Assembly: GCF_038008685.1 (NCBI RefSeq) | Contig: NZ_JBBOZQ010000001.1 | Location: 2,790,001-2,854,000 of the forward strand | Reading direction: 5' to 3' | DNA from: Lysinibacillus sp. FSL W8-0992 | Lineage (GTDB): Bacteria; Bacillota; Bacilli; Bacillales_A; Planococcaceae | DNA length: 64,000 nt | Shown here: positions 32,936 to 41,378 of the stretch, in pieces | How positions within the stretch are numbered: position 1 is the first letter of the stretch | How the letters are laid out: the number at the start of each line of letters is the position of its first letter | Made by a program: the position numbers and the translations under genes | The notes under the pieces: generated by a model | What the model saw: only the letters and a program-made list of their open reading frames with translations | Database searches by the model: none | What the model was told of the DNA's origin: nothing

Positions 32936-33445
32936 ATGTATTTACTTTCAAATTTTAAATTACTAGTAGAGAAACAGGAAGAAATCGATGCAATTTATCA
33001 AAATTGTGATGAATTAAAAATAACAATTGTTGAACCAAAAATCTCCTCTGAAGTTGAGCATTTTTTCGAATGTAGTAAAAAGCATTTAGAAAGCCAAGGA
33101 TTTAAAGTGACAGTGACAACATCAAAGCTAAATGCACAATATAAGCAAGCGTTTATTACTATCGACAAGCATTCTAAAGACTTAGAGGAATGTATTTTTA
33201 TTAATTTAAATAATTATGTAGAAGATCAGTTATCGATTATGTTGGACATTGAATCTCAACAATCCCAACAAATCATTACATATAACAAAGATGGCTTTTC
33301 ATCGGCTTTAGATCAAGTAACTGAAAAGTTAAATCGAGCGAAAAATCTCCAAAATGCTTGTCGAGCCACGAAGCTTATTTATAAAAACAATCAAAATAAT
33401 ATTTTCCATTCTGCTGATGAGGCAATAAACTATTATTTTAAATAA
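32936..33445 (+). CDS. Hypothetical protein (169 aa)
   Basis: A 169-residue, acidic, probably soluble protein I do not recognise. Helical segments are separated by short strands, with no membrane segment or signal peptide. AAAAAGGGGG precedes the ATG. It follows the WYL regulator by about 60 bp and ends at a strong terminator, so the two may be co-transcribed. A target or partner relationship with the regulator is only suggested by proximity. Confidence 0.65.
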   Translation: MYLLSNFKLLVEKQEEIDAIYQNCDELKITIVEPKISSEVEHFFECSKKHLESQGFKVTVTTSKLNAQYKQAFITIDKHSKDLEECIFINLNNYVEDQLSIMLDIESQQSQQIITYNKDGFSSALDQVTEKLNRAKNLQNACRATKLIYKNNQNNIFHSADEAINYYFK

Positions 33446-33474
33446 TACGGGACGTAAAAATTAATAAGTGAATT

Positions 33475-33509
33475 TAGCATACTAGGAGTAGTTCTAGTAT
33501 GCTATTTTT
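33475..33509 (+). terminator. Intrinsic terminator
   Basis: TAGCATACTAG pairs perfectly with CTAGTATGCTA around an 8-base loop, followed by TTTTT. Confidence 0.9.
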
Positions 33510-33647
33510 AATTTTTCACCAGTACATACGTGTTACTATCAATACTATCATTTGTTTTCGCATCCTCATTTTTTTAAAAGAAAAGTTCTGGAAGAAGGAA
33601 TTTTTACGAAATTTGAAGAATTAAGGTTAGGATAAAGGAGGAGTTAC

Positions 33648-34178
33648 ATGTTTCCGATTATAGAGACAGAAAGATTAATATTAAGAGAAATAACGTCTGA
33701 AGATGCTTCGGACCTTTTACGCTGTTTTTCAAATACTCATGTTACACAATATTATGGAATAGATACATTTAAGACAATAGAACAAGCTGAAAAACTAATT
33801 GAATCCTTTTCACAAAGCTACAAGGAAAAGAGAGGCATTCGATGGGGGATAGAAAGAAAAGAAGCGAAAGGTATGATTGGCACAATTGGCTTCAATGCTT
33901 GGTCACCTAATCATAAGCGGGCAGAAGTTGGCTATGAAATTCATCCTGATTACTGGAGAAAGGGCTATACGAAAGAAGCTATTACCGAAATTTTGTCTTA
34001 TGGATTTGACAAGATGGAGCTAAATCGGATTGGGGCAATTGTTTTTATCGAAAATGTGGCATCGAAACAATTACTAACGACAATGGGTTTTCACAATGAA
34101 GGAATTTTAAAAGATTATATGTATCAGCAAGGAAAACCACATGATACATACGTATATGCGATTTTTAAAGATAATTAA
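33648..34178 (+). CDS. RimJ/RimL-type GNAT acetyltransferase
   Basis: A 176-residue acetyltransferase. It opens with IIETERLILREITSEDASDL and contains GMIGTIGFNAWSPNHKRAEV, GYEIHPDYWRKGYTKEAI (acetyl-CoA loop) and LNRIGAIVFIENVASKQLL, the standard order in the Acetyltransf_3 family that acetylates protein N-termini or small amines. AAAGGAGGAG precedes the ATG. It is a single gene between terminators. Confidence 0.88.
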   Translation: MFPIIETERLILREITSEDASDLLRCFSNTHVTQYYGIDTFKTIEQAEKLIESFSQSYKEKRGIRWGIERKEAKGMIGTIGFNAWSPNHKRAEVGYEIHPDYWRKGYTKEAITEILSYGFDKMELNRIGAIVFIENVASKQLLTTMGFHNEGILKDYMYQQGKPHDTYVYAIFKDN

Positions 34179-34200
34179 TAATTATCCAGATGAAAGAAAC

Positions 34201-34237
34201 GAGCCCAAATTCACCTTTTCAAGGTGAGCTTGGACTC
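34201..34237. terminator. Imperfect hairpin between convergent genes
   Basis: GAGCCCAAATTCACC pairs with GGTGAGCTTGGACTC with mismatches and a G-U pair, 7-base loop. No strong T-run on either strand. Confidence 0.4.
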
Positions 34238-34256
34238 AAGTGAGTCTATTGTTCAT

Positions 34257-34655
34257 TTAGTCTTTAGTCAAAGCTAATAGAAAGTTGTCTCGATGTGATT
34301 CTTCTTGCATTTTGTTATCGACTAACATGGCACCATATTTCACATTTGTCATGCTGGGATCTACTAAAAATTGAACATTTACTTTAGCATCCTTGTTGTT
34401 GATAGGACAATCCCCTTTGAATTCCACAACATCTTGTCCCTTTTGTGTTTCAAAATATAGCCAATATGGATTTTGACAAGATGATGCAAAAGCTGTTTCT
34501 AATGATTTGTTACTATTTTCAATTGAATAGTTTTTGACATATGTAATATATTCATTATCTGTTATATCTTTTTGTGGACCGTAAAAATACCAAAACAGCC
34601 CTAAAATGCCGATTGGAATTATCCACAAAATATTACGCTTACTCAATTTCCCCAT
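34257..34655 (-). CDS. Hypothetical membrane-anchored protein (132 aa)
   Basis: A 132-residue protein with one N-terminal membrane segment (ILWIIPIGILGLFWYFYG, about 9-26) and a predicted extracellular domain containing two cysteines (ASSCQNPYW and KGDCPINN) that could form a disulphide. I do not recognise the domain. GGGGGATGAGAA precedes the ATG. It is convergent with the GNAT gene and has no operon partner. Confidence 0.6.
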   Translation of the reverse strand: MGKLSKRNILWIIPIGILGLFWYFYGPQKDITDNEYITYVKNYSIENSNKSLETAFASSCQNPYWLYFETQKGQDVVEFKGDCPINNKDAKVNVQFLVDPSMTNVKYGAMLVDNKMQEESHRDNFLLALTKD

Positions 34656-34848
34656 TTCTCATCCCCCTTATAACCTATATTTTATCATCTCGGCACTCTT
34701 ATTTGCTAGCTCAATATAATATTTTCTAGGTTAACCTTTTTTCTTGTTGACTGTAACTTGAAGTGGGGGGAGAAGATGTTTTCCTCAAAAGTGAAATTAA
34801 ACAGACAATTAGGTTTTTTCCGTTTTTTACTAGCTTCATCTTGTAAAT

Positions 34849-34873
34849 AAAAAGACCATCTCAAATGAGATGG
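34849..34873 (-). terminator. Intrinsic terminator
   Basis: CCATCTCA pairs with TGAGATGG. On the minus strand it runs into CTTTTTATTT, about 40 bp beyond the gene that ends at 34911. Confidence 0.75.
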
Positions 34874-34910
34874 AACCCTTTTTCTTTAGCACCCTGTTAA
34901 AAAATAAAAC

Positions 34911-35177
34911 TTAAGAATGCAAAGCACGATGAACAAAATATTTCGCATGCTCTGCGTCTTTTTTCTTAACAGAAACAATATATTGATTGTCATAATTACT
35001 GTTCATTCCAAAACTTCCATAGTTACCTCTCCTAGTACCATGTCCAATCCATTGTGTTGAGGGGTCAACTACTTTATAGGTATATTTTATGCCTTCACTG
35101 TTTAAGATGGCTCTTACCTTTGATAATTCTTCCATTGAATATCCAATATACACATCTTCTTTATTAAAGAAAAACAT
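34911..35177 (-). CDS. DUF2007-like small protein
   Basis: An 88-residue protein with an alternating strand-helix pattern: DVYIGYSMEELSKVRAILNS, then IKYTYKVVD and QYIVSVKKKDAEHAKYFVH. This resembles small ferredoxin-like or DUF2007 proteins that carry one regulatory-type domain. A Gly/Asn/Tyr-rich loop (GTRRGNYGSFGMNSNYDN) interrupts it. The ATG at 35177 is chosen because AAAGGGGG lies upstream; the longer frame has no site. The function is unknown. Confidence 0.55.
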   Translation of the reverse strand: MFFFNKEDVYIGYSMEELSKVRAILNSEGIKYTYKVVDPSTQWIGHGTRRGNYGSFGMNSNYDNQYIVSVKKKDAEHAKYFVHRALHS

Positions 35178-35412
35178 AACTATCCCCCTTTTAATAATTC
35201 TACCATATGTTTCCACTATTTTTCCGCAATCATGTTTCGTTAGTTGGAGTAGAAAACGTTGCGTACCTCTTGATAATTAATAAAACAAAGCGATAGTTGG
35301 GAATCCTATTAATTTGCTAGTGAAAATTATATATTTGATGAATGGTGTTCCGAGTACGAAGACATTAGATATTTTATATTGTTTAAAGTAAAATAGTGGT
35401 AGGGTATTCATT

Positions 35413-35450
35413 AACTCAACTAATCCGATTAGTTGAGTTTTCCGTTTTTA
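35413..35450 (+). terminator. Intrinsic terminator in the topB leader region
   Basis: AACTCAACTAATC pairs perfectly with GATTAGTTGAGTT across one base, followed by TTCCGTTTTT. It lies 44 bp before topB with no plus-strand gene upstream since 34178, so it may act as an attenuator. Confidence 0.8.
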
Positions 35451-35493
35451 TAAAAACGCTATTCAAATATTTAAAAGAAGATGTGATTATTTA

Positions 35494-37626
35494 ATGGGTA
35501 AAATTGCTATTTTAGCTGAAAAACCATCGCAGGCAAGAGCTTATGCTGATGCATTTAAAATTAAACATAAAGAGAAAACGTTTATAGAGTTAGAGCCATG
35601 TGCTACATTTCCAGATGGAGCAGTTATTAGTTGGGGGATTGGTCATCTCGTCGAATTAAAGGAACCTAAGGAATATAAAAAGGAATGGGAGAAGTGGTCA
35701 TTAGATTCACTGCCGATTATCCTAGAAAAATATGAAGATAAAGTTGTTAGTAATATGGACACACAGTTTAATGCAATTAAAAAAATATTCCACGATCCAC
35801 AAGTGACAATGATTTATAATGGGTGTGATGCGGAGCGTGAAGGATCCAATATTTTTTATTCCATTTATAAAATGACGAAAGTAAAAAAGCCTGTAAAACG
35901 TTTATGGATTAACTCTTTAGAGGTCGATGAGATTCGAAAAGGCTTCCAAAATATGCAAACAAACGAACGGGATATGCTAATGTATCAAGAAGCAAAAACA
36001 CGTCAAATTAGTGACTGGCTTGTTGGTATGAACTGTAGTCGTTTATATACACTACTTCTTCAAAAGAAGGGCTTTAAAGGTAGCATATCAATTGGGCGTG
36101 TACAATCACCTACAGTTTATTTGATTTATAAAAGATTACAAGAAATTGAGAATTTTAAACCTGAGAACTTTTATGAAATTGAGGGTCTATTTAAAGCCCA
36201 AAATGGTATGTATAAAGGCAAAGCGAAAATTAAATCAAAAGTTAGAGAAGAAGTAGAGCAATTGTTGATGCAGCACGGTATTCAGCCAATTGATAGTGGT
36301 CAAATTGCAAATGTCTCGAATAAGACGAAGCGAATCCAGCCACCAAAATTGCATGCGTTATCAACGTTGCAAGCAACAGCAAATAAACGCTGGAAATATA
36401 GTCCAGCACATGTGTTGAAGCTTACGCAGTCATTGTATGAGAAAAAGCTAGTGTCTTATCCTCGTACAGATTCCCAGCTTATTACGCACAATGAATACGA
36501 TTATTTAAAAGATTCGTTGCAAAAATACCAACAACTCATTCAACAGTCATTCGCACCTGTTGTAAGAGCCCAAAATAAACGTTATGTTGACAGTTCAAAT
36601 GTAGGTGAACACTATGCCATTATTCCAACGAAAAAGGTACCAACAGAAAAAGCGTTGCAATCGATGGCTGTAGATGAAAGAAATATTTATTTTGAAATAT
36701 TAAATACAACACTTGCAATGTTTCATCAAGATTATGAATATGATGAAAAAACAATTTTAACAACTGTGAAAAATTTAGAATTTAAATCGGTGGGGAAAAC
36801 AGAGCTTGTGAGGGGTTGGAAAGCGCTTTTCACTGCTGATAAGGAGCCGCAAAATCGCGATGAGGTATTACCTGTTGTGACACAAGGCGAAATTGTACAA
36901 AGCAAGGTCGAAATTATAGAAGGCACGACAACTCCACCAAAGCCCTATACGGAAGGGCAGTTAATCACCATGATGAAAACATGTGGTAAATCGGTTGAAG
37001 ATGAGACAGAAATTGAAATTTTAAATTCTGTTGAAGGTATTGGAACAGAGGCAACTCGAAGTGGCATTATTGAGACGATTAAAAAGCATGGATTTATTGA
37101 AGTAAGGAAAAATATTGTAAGCATCACACCTAAAGGAAAACTACTGTGCAGAGCGATTGAAGGAACATTGCTTTCTAGTCCTTCTATGACAGCTAAATGG
37201 GAGATTTATTTAAAAAAAATAGGGCGTGGGGAAGGATCAGCAAAACATTTTATCGATAATATTGGCAAATTTATTCAGCAGCTAATCGGTGAAGTGCCAA
37301 ATAAAATTAACACGTTAACGATTGAAGCTGAGCAGTTTACAAACCCTGTTGCAAAAGATATCGTAACGTGTCCAACATGCAAAGTCGGTAAAATCAGCTT
37401 ACGTAAGAAATTTTATGGCTGCTCAGAGTATAAAAGTGGCTGTAAACAAACTTTTCCAGAAAGATTATTAGGGAAAAAGCTTACGGAGAAAAATATTAGA
37501 GATTTATGTACTAGTGGTCAAACGACAGAGATTAAAGGATTTAAAGCTAAAAGTGGAAAACAGTTCAGTGCCGCACTTCGTTTCGTCGAAGGCAAAATTG
37601 AGTTTGAATTTAAGACAAATAAATAA
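35494..37626 (+). CDS. topB: DNA topoisomerase III (type IA)
   Basis: A 710-residue type IA topoisomerase that passes single strands to relax or decatenate DNA. The N-terminal Toprim domain has AILAEKPSQARA with the catalytic Glu and the DAERE metal motif at 112-116; the active tyrosine is Tyr322 in SYPRTDSQL. The C-terminus carries a degenerate zinc-ribbon-like segment (CPTCKVGKI and YGCSEYKSGCKQTFPE). The length matches Bacillus TopB. The ribosome binding site is weak and the gene lies downstream of a leader terminator. Confidence 0.95.
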   Translation: MGKIAILAEKPSQARAYADAFKIKHKEKTFIELEPCATFPDGAVISWGIGHLVELKEPKEYKKEWEKWSLDSLPIILEKYEDKVVSNMDTQFNAIKKIFHDPQVTMIYNGCDAEREGSNIFYSIYKMTKVKKPVKRLWINSLEVDEIRKGFQNMQTNERDMLMYQEAKTRQISDWLVGMNCSRLYTLLLQKKGFKGSISIGRVQSPTVYLIYKRLQEIENFKPENFYEIEGLFKAQNGMYKGKAKIKSKVREEVEQLLMQHGIQPIDSGQIANVSNKTKRIQPPKLHALSTLQATANKRWKYSPAHVLKLTQSLYEKKLVSYPRTDSQLITHNEYDYLKDSLQKYQQLIQQSFAPVVRAQNKRYVDSSNVGEHYAIIPTKKVPTEKALQSMAVDERNIYFEILNTTLAMFHQDYEYDEKTILTTVKNLEFKSVGKTELVRGWKALFTADKEPQNRDEVLPVVTQGEIVQSKVEIIEGTTTPPKPYTEGQLITMMKTCGKSVEDETEIEILNSVEGIGTEATRSGIIETIKKHGFIEVRKNIVSITPKGKLLCRAIEGTLLSSPSMTAKWEIYLKKIGRGEGSAKHFIDNIGKFIQQLIGEVPNKINTLTIEAEQFTNPVAKDIVTCPTCKVGKISLRKKFYGCSEYKSGCKQTFPERLLGKKLTEKNIRDLCTSGQTTEIKGFKAKSGKQFSAALRFVEGKIEFEFKTNK

Positions 37627-37679
37627 TGGCAATCTAGATGCCAAAATTATCAATTTGAGCAGATGATAGGACTGTATAT

Positions 37680-37708
37680 TTGACAAAAAAATCTTTTTAT
37701 GCTATAAT
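37680..37708 (+). promoter_or_regulatory. Perfect-consensus sigma-A promoter
   Basis: TTGACA (37680-37685), a 17-bp spacer and TATAAT (37703-37708): both hexamers are exact. It is followed after about 30 bp by an intrinsic terminator. Confidence 0.9.
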
Positions 37709-37736
37709 TTACATCTGTAATTTAAAGTGATAGAAT

Positions 37737-37767
37737 GAGATTCTCCTGGCCAGGGGAATCTTTTTTT
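37737..37767 (+). terminator. Leader terminator before the methyltransferase gene
   Basis: AGATTC-CCTGG pairs with CCAGG-GAATCT (one mismatch) and is followed by seven T residues. The predicted transcript would be only about 50 nt unless the terminator is bypassed. Confidence 0.85.
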
Positions 37768-37782
37768 ATTGGAGTGTTTACT

Positions 37783-38697
37783 GTGAAAAATAATGAATCA
37801 AGTCTAACTTCTCTTGTTTCTGCATTTAGCCGAGCGTATCACGTGAAAGAAGATCGTCCAATTATTTTCAATGATTATATCGCGCAAGATTTCCTATTAC
37901 CAGAAGAATTTCAAGCAATATCAACAAATATGGCTAATGGCATTGCTTATTTTAGTTCAAATATGGCTGAAAAGCTAAAAAATCAACAAGATGCAATATT
38001 AAAGTGGGTTACACAAATTCAACTCTCACCAACGCCACTTGCGAGAGCCGCATATGCAGAAAATGTTGTATTGCATGAATGCCAACTTGGTGCGGAGCAA
38101 TATGTCATTTTAGGTGCAGGTTTAGATACGTTTGCTTGGCGTCACGACTCATTGACCAACGTTACTATATTTGAAGTGGATCACCCATCTACTCAACGAT
38201 TTAAAATAGAACGTTTACAGCAAGCAGGTCATACAATTCCGCCACTTTTAAATTTTGTAGCAATGGATTTCATGAAGGAGCTTTCATTAGAAGAGTTAGT
38301 TGCAGCAGGATTTGATTCATCGAAGAAAACGGTATTTAGTTTGCTTGGTGTCACGTATTATTTAACAAAAGATGTGTTCCAGCAATTGTTAAGCTTGTTT
38401 TTTAAAAACTTGCCTAAAGGTAGTTCGATTATATTTGATTTTGCCGATGAGCGATTGTTTACAGAGGCTGGCATTTTCAATCGTGTACAAAACATGATAC
38501 AAATGGCTAAAGCATCTGGAGAACAAATGAAATACGCAACTTCCATAGTAGATTTAGAAATATTACTTTCGAAAGAACAATTGTTAGTTTATGAACACTT
38601 ATCACCTCAAGAAATTCAAAATCAGTATTTTGCTAATCGAGATGATCATTTACAAGCGTTTGAAACGATTCACTATATACATGCAGTAAAAAACTAA
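37783..38697 (+). CDS. LCMT/PPM1-type class I SAM-dependent methyltransferase
   Basis: A 304-residue enzyme of the leucine carboxyl methyltransferase family, which in bacteria is often linked to O-methylation of small acids. Visible motifs: SLVSAFSRAYH at the N-terminus, YVILGAGLDTFAWRH as SAM-binding motif I, FEVDHPSTQRFKIERL as motif II and FSLLGVTYYLTKD. The GTG at 37783 has GGAG 8 bp upstream and lies just after the leader terminator. Expression probably depends on read-through of that terminator. The substrate is unknown. Confidence 0.85.
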   Translation: MKNNESSLTSLVSAFSRAYHVKEDRPIIFNDYIAQDFLLPEEFQAISTNMANGIAYFSSNMAEKLKNQQDAILKWVTQIQLSPTPLARAAYAENVVLHECQLGAEQYVILGAGLDTFAWRHDSLTNVTIFEVDHPSTQRFKIERLQQAGHTIPPLLNFVAMDFMKELSLEELVAAGFDSSKKTVFSLLGVTYYLTKDVFQQLLSLFFKNLPKGSSIIFDFADERLFTEAGIFNRVQNMIQMAKASGEQMKYATSIVDLEILLSKEQLLVYEHLSPQEIQNQYFANRDDHLQAFETIHYIHAVKN

Positions 38698-38834
38698 TTC
38701 CCACCTAGTCGTTGAAATCCTTACCTATGTATATTTTTATGGAAGGATTATCAAAAGAAAGCGTTTCCTTCATTATATAGAAGAAAAGCAAGCTACATTT
38801 TGAGACAGTGGGTATAAGTCAGAGCGAACCATTG

Positions 38835-38866
38835 AAAATGCCATCCTTTGTAGGGTGGCATTTTGC
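38835..38866 (+). terminator. Intrinsic terminator after the methyltransferase gene
   Basis: AAAATGCCA pairs with TGGCATTTT, with an inner stem TCC/GGG-type pairing. About 140 bp after the stop codon. Confidence 0.7.
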
Positions 38867-38963
38867 AATTTACCACCCAATTCTTTATCAAATAACACAA
38901 ACATAATGATTTTTGCCGCATATCATAATGGGAATAAGTATTCTCTCCATTGTAAAGAAGTAA

Positions 38964-39062
38964 TCAAGTACAGTTAGCTGTGCAAAGGGAGCAAGCTATA
39001 GAATTATATTTGAAGAAGGAGACGAGCTAGAGCTACCAGATGAACTAGCTGAATTAAGCTAG
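38964..39062 (+). pseudogene. Possible 3' remnant of a lost gene
   Basis: A 32-codon open stretch without start codon that ends in a typical protein C-terminus (YRIIFEEGDELELPDELAEL). It lies alone in a 600-bp region between the methyltransferase terminator and the aspartokinase promoter. The acidic, helix-like ending looks coding, but nothing upstream continues it. Identity unknown. Confidence 0.25.
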
Positions 39063-39212
39063 TTCAAGCGAAATTTTTTATGATTATGTAATATATACGA
39101 AAAAATTTAATAAAAACCTTAACTATTTCCTTCGAAATCCGTATAATAAATCAAACAGTGCGAAAATTGTCCATTTTTCTATTGATAAATTGCGTGAATT
39201 TTTTAAATTGTA

Positions 39213-39241
39213 TTGACGTAGAGAACGATAATTTGTACACT
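39213..39241 (+). promoter_or_regulatory. Sigma-A promoter of the aspartokinase gene
   Basis: TTGACG (39213-39218), 17-bp spacer, TACACT (39236-39241). The -10 element lies inside the palindrome described next. Confidence 0.7.
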
Positions 39242-39248
39242 GTGTACA
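39234..39248. promoter_or_regulatory. Perfect 7-1-7 palindrome over the aspartokinase -10 box
   Basis: TGTACAC-T-GTGTACA is an exact inverted repeat overlapping the -10 hexamer, the position of a repressor operator. I cannot name the regulator; it does not fit the CodY, Fur or LexA consensus. Confidence 0.6.
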
Positions 39249-39302
39249 TTCAATTGTTTTTTGGAGGAATACATTATTTTAAAAGGTTAGGATTTGATAG
39301 AT

Positions 39303-40661
39303 ATGATCGTATGTAAATTTGGTGGAACATCTGTAGCAAGTGCAGAACAAATTCAAAAAGTAGCAAACATTGTAAAATCTAATCCGGCGCGCAAAATCGT
39401 AGCCGTTTCAGCACCGGGAAAACGTTCTGGTGATGATATAAAAGTAACTGATTTATTAATTGATTTAGCGAATGCGGCATTGAAAAATGAAAATACAGAA
39501 GAAAAATTACAGACAGTAGTGAACCGTTTCAAGTCAATAGCAGATGGTTTACAGCTGGATAATACTATTTGTGACGTAATTGCTGAAGACCTACGTGAAC
39601 GTGTGCTTGGTGATGTTTCGAACGAAGAATTATTTATTGATAGCTTAAAAGCAGCTGGAGAAGATAACAACGCCAAGCTTATCGCTGCATATTTTAACTC
39701 TATCGGTATGCCCGCACGTTATGTAAGTCCAAAAGAAGGTTTGGTTGTCAATGATCTACCTGAGCGTACGTTCGCATTACCTGAAGCATATTCAAATTTA
39801 GCGCCTTTAAAAGATACAAAAGAAGTTATTGTTTTCCCGGGTTTCTTCGGTTACACTAAAGCGGGCATATTGCGTACGTTTGATCGCGGTGGCTCGGATA
39901 TTACAGGCTCTATTTTAGCAGCAGCTATTGAAGCGGAGCTTTATGAAAACTTTACGGATGTGGATTGTGTATTTTCCGCGAATCCGAAAGTCGTGAATGA
40001 TCCAGTTGAAATTAAAGAAATTACGTATCGCGAAATGCGCGAATTATCCTATGCAGGTTTTTCTGTTTTCCATGATGAAGCATTAATGCCTGTTTATAAG
40101 ATTGGGGTGCCAGTTAACATAAAAAATACAAATAATCCATCAGCCCCAGGTACTCGAATTGTACCGAGTCGTCCAGCTACAGGTCGCCCGGTAACAGGTA
40201 TCTCGGCAGACAGTGGCTTTTCAACGTTATATGTGTCAAAATATTTAATGAACCGTGAAGTAGGGTTCGGTCGTAAACTTCTACAAATTTTAGAAGATGA
40301 GAATATTTCTTATGAGCATACTCCATCTGGTTTAGATGATATTTCTGTTATTATGCGATCTAATCAACTAACACCAGAAAATGAAGCGCGTATATTGACG
40401 CGTGTAAAAAATGAATTGCAAGCAGATGATGTCCAAATGCGTCATGGTTTCTCAATGATTGTTATTGTTGGGGAAGGTATGCGTAATAATACAGGTCTTG
40501 CGGCACGTGCAGCAACAGCGATTTCAAAAACTGGAGCAAATATTGAAATGATAAACCAAGGTTCGTCTGAAGTAAGTCTTGTATTCGGTGTACTACAAGA
40601 ATATGAAAACCGAATTTTACAAGCATTATATGGAGAATTTTTTGCACAAGTGCAAGCATGA
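39303..40661 (+). CDS. yclM: Aspartokinase (class III, YclM/ThrD type)
   Basis: A 452-residue aspartate kinase that makes aspartyl phosphate for lysine, threonine and methionine synthesis and for diaminopimelate. KFGGTS at 5-10, VSAPGKRSGDDIKVTDLLI and FDRGGSDITGSILAAAIEAE are the kinase motifs; two ACT domains follow from about 300, consistent with allosteric control. The long single-polypeptide form with VSAPGKR resembles B. subtilis aspartokinase III. The ATG at 39303 is chosen over a TTG three codons upstream. I saw no lysine riboswitch or T-box; instead an operator-like palindrome covers the promoter. Confidence 0.9.
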   Translation: MIVCKFGGTSVASAEQIQKVANIVKSNPARKIVAVSAPGKRSGDDIKVTDLLIDLANAALKNENTEEKLQTVVNRFKSIADGLQLDNTICDVIAEDLRERVLGDVSNEELFIDSLKAAGEDNNAKLIAAYFNSIGMPARYVSPKEGLVVNDLPERTFALPEAYSNLAPLKDTKEVIVFPGFFGYTKAGILRTFDRGGSDITGSILAAAIEAELYENFTDVDCVFSANPKVVNDPVEIKEITYREMRELSYAGFSVFHDEALMPVYKIGVPVNIKNTNNPSAPGTRIVPSRPATGRPVTGISADSGFSTLYVSKYLMNREVGFGRKLLQILEDENISYEHTPSGLDDISVIMRSNQLTPENEARILTRVKNELQADDVQMRHGFSMIVIVGEGMRNNTGLAARAATAISKTGANIEMINQGSSEVSLVFGVLQEYENRILQALYGEFFAQVQA

Positions 40662-40719
40662 GTGGACAATATACGATAGTTTTATCAAAAACCATTTATA
40701 AAATTATCTAAACATAAAA

Positions 40720-40770
40720 AGGAGCTGTCCCACTAAGCTATGAATTCATAGCTTAGGAGGCAGCTCTTTC
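40720..40770 (+). terminator. Intrinsic terminator of the aspartokinase gene
   Basis: GAGCTG pairs with CAGCTC and encloses a 24-bp palindrome centred on GAATTC, followed by a T-rich stretch. Confidence 0.8.
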
Positions 40771-40896
40771 ATTTTATCGTGTGACTTTCACAATGGATGA
40801 TTTTAATGTTTTCTAACAATACTATAAGGAATAGAGTTTTCTTTTATGCAGTAATGCTGTAAAATCGAGTGCGTACATAGATAGGAGGGCATAATT

Positions 40897-41079
40897 TTGA
40901 AAAGTTTTTCAATGGGGATGATTTTGTCTGTTATAGGGATTTTATTTGTCTGTTTAACAATTATGGACATATTACCAGCATCAACAAAATCAATGAAAGT
41001 TGTTTTTGTCGGTATTGGTTGGGTTTTTATTATTGCCGGATCAATTATTCGATTTAAAAATTTAAAACAAAAGCAATAA
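40897..41079 (+). CDS. Small two-span membrane protein (60 aa)
   Basis: A 60-residue protein with two hydrophobic helices (MGMILSVIGILFVCLTIMDIL and VVFVGIGWVFIIAGSIIRF) and a lysine-rich C-terminal tail. The TTG start has AGGAGGG 8 bp upstream, so translation is well supported. I do not recognise the family. It stands alone between the aspartokinase terminator and the cobalamin operon. Confidence 0.6.
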   Translation: MKSFSMGMILSVIGILFVCLTIMDILPASTKSMKVVFVGIGWVFIIAGSIIRFKNLKQKQ

Positions 41080-41237
41080 GAAAAATATCAAGAAAATGAA
41101 TGTTGCAAACTACAAAGTTATGATACAATTTCAAAGAAAATAAATAATTTCAGTACGATGAAGTTGTTATTCTATACTATACAAAAAATTCAGAAGGTTC
41201 AAATTTGCAGTGTATTCATAATTAAAGAATGAACAGT

Positions 41238-41269
41238 ACAAATTCTTCTTAGTAAGAATTTGTTTTTTT
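41238..41269 (+). terminator. Intrinsic terminator in the cbiZ upstream region
   Basis: ACAAATTCTT pairs with AAGAATTTGT around 6 bases, followed by seven T residues. It lies 160 bp after the small membrane gene and 110 bp before cbiZ, so it may end the former or attenuate the latter. The rest of this 300-bp gap shows no B12-box or other riboswitch core. Confidence 0.8.
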
Positions 41270-41378
41270 ATTTGCCTCTATTCGTAAAAAGGGTTTTTAT
41301 AGAAGCTTCGGGCTACTACGTATAGGCGGTGATGTGGATAATCAACCTATTCCATAAAATATTTTAGGAGGTGAGTAG

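Noticed and set aside
39063-39303. Lysine riboswitch or T-box before aspartokinase
   Set aside because: No L-box core, no T-box sequence and no terminator between promoter and start codon.
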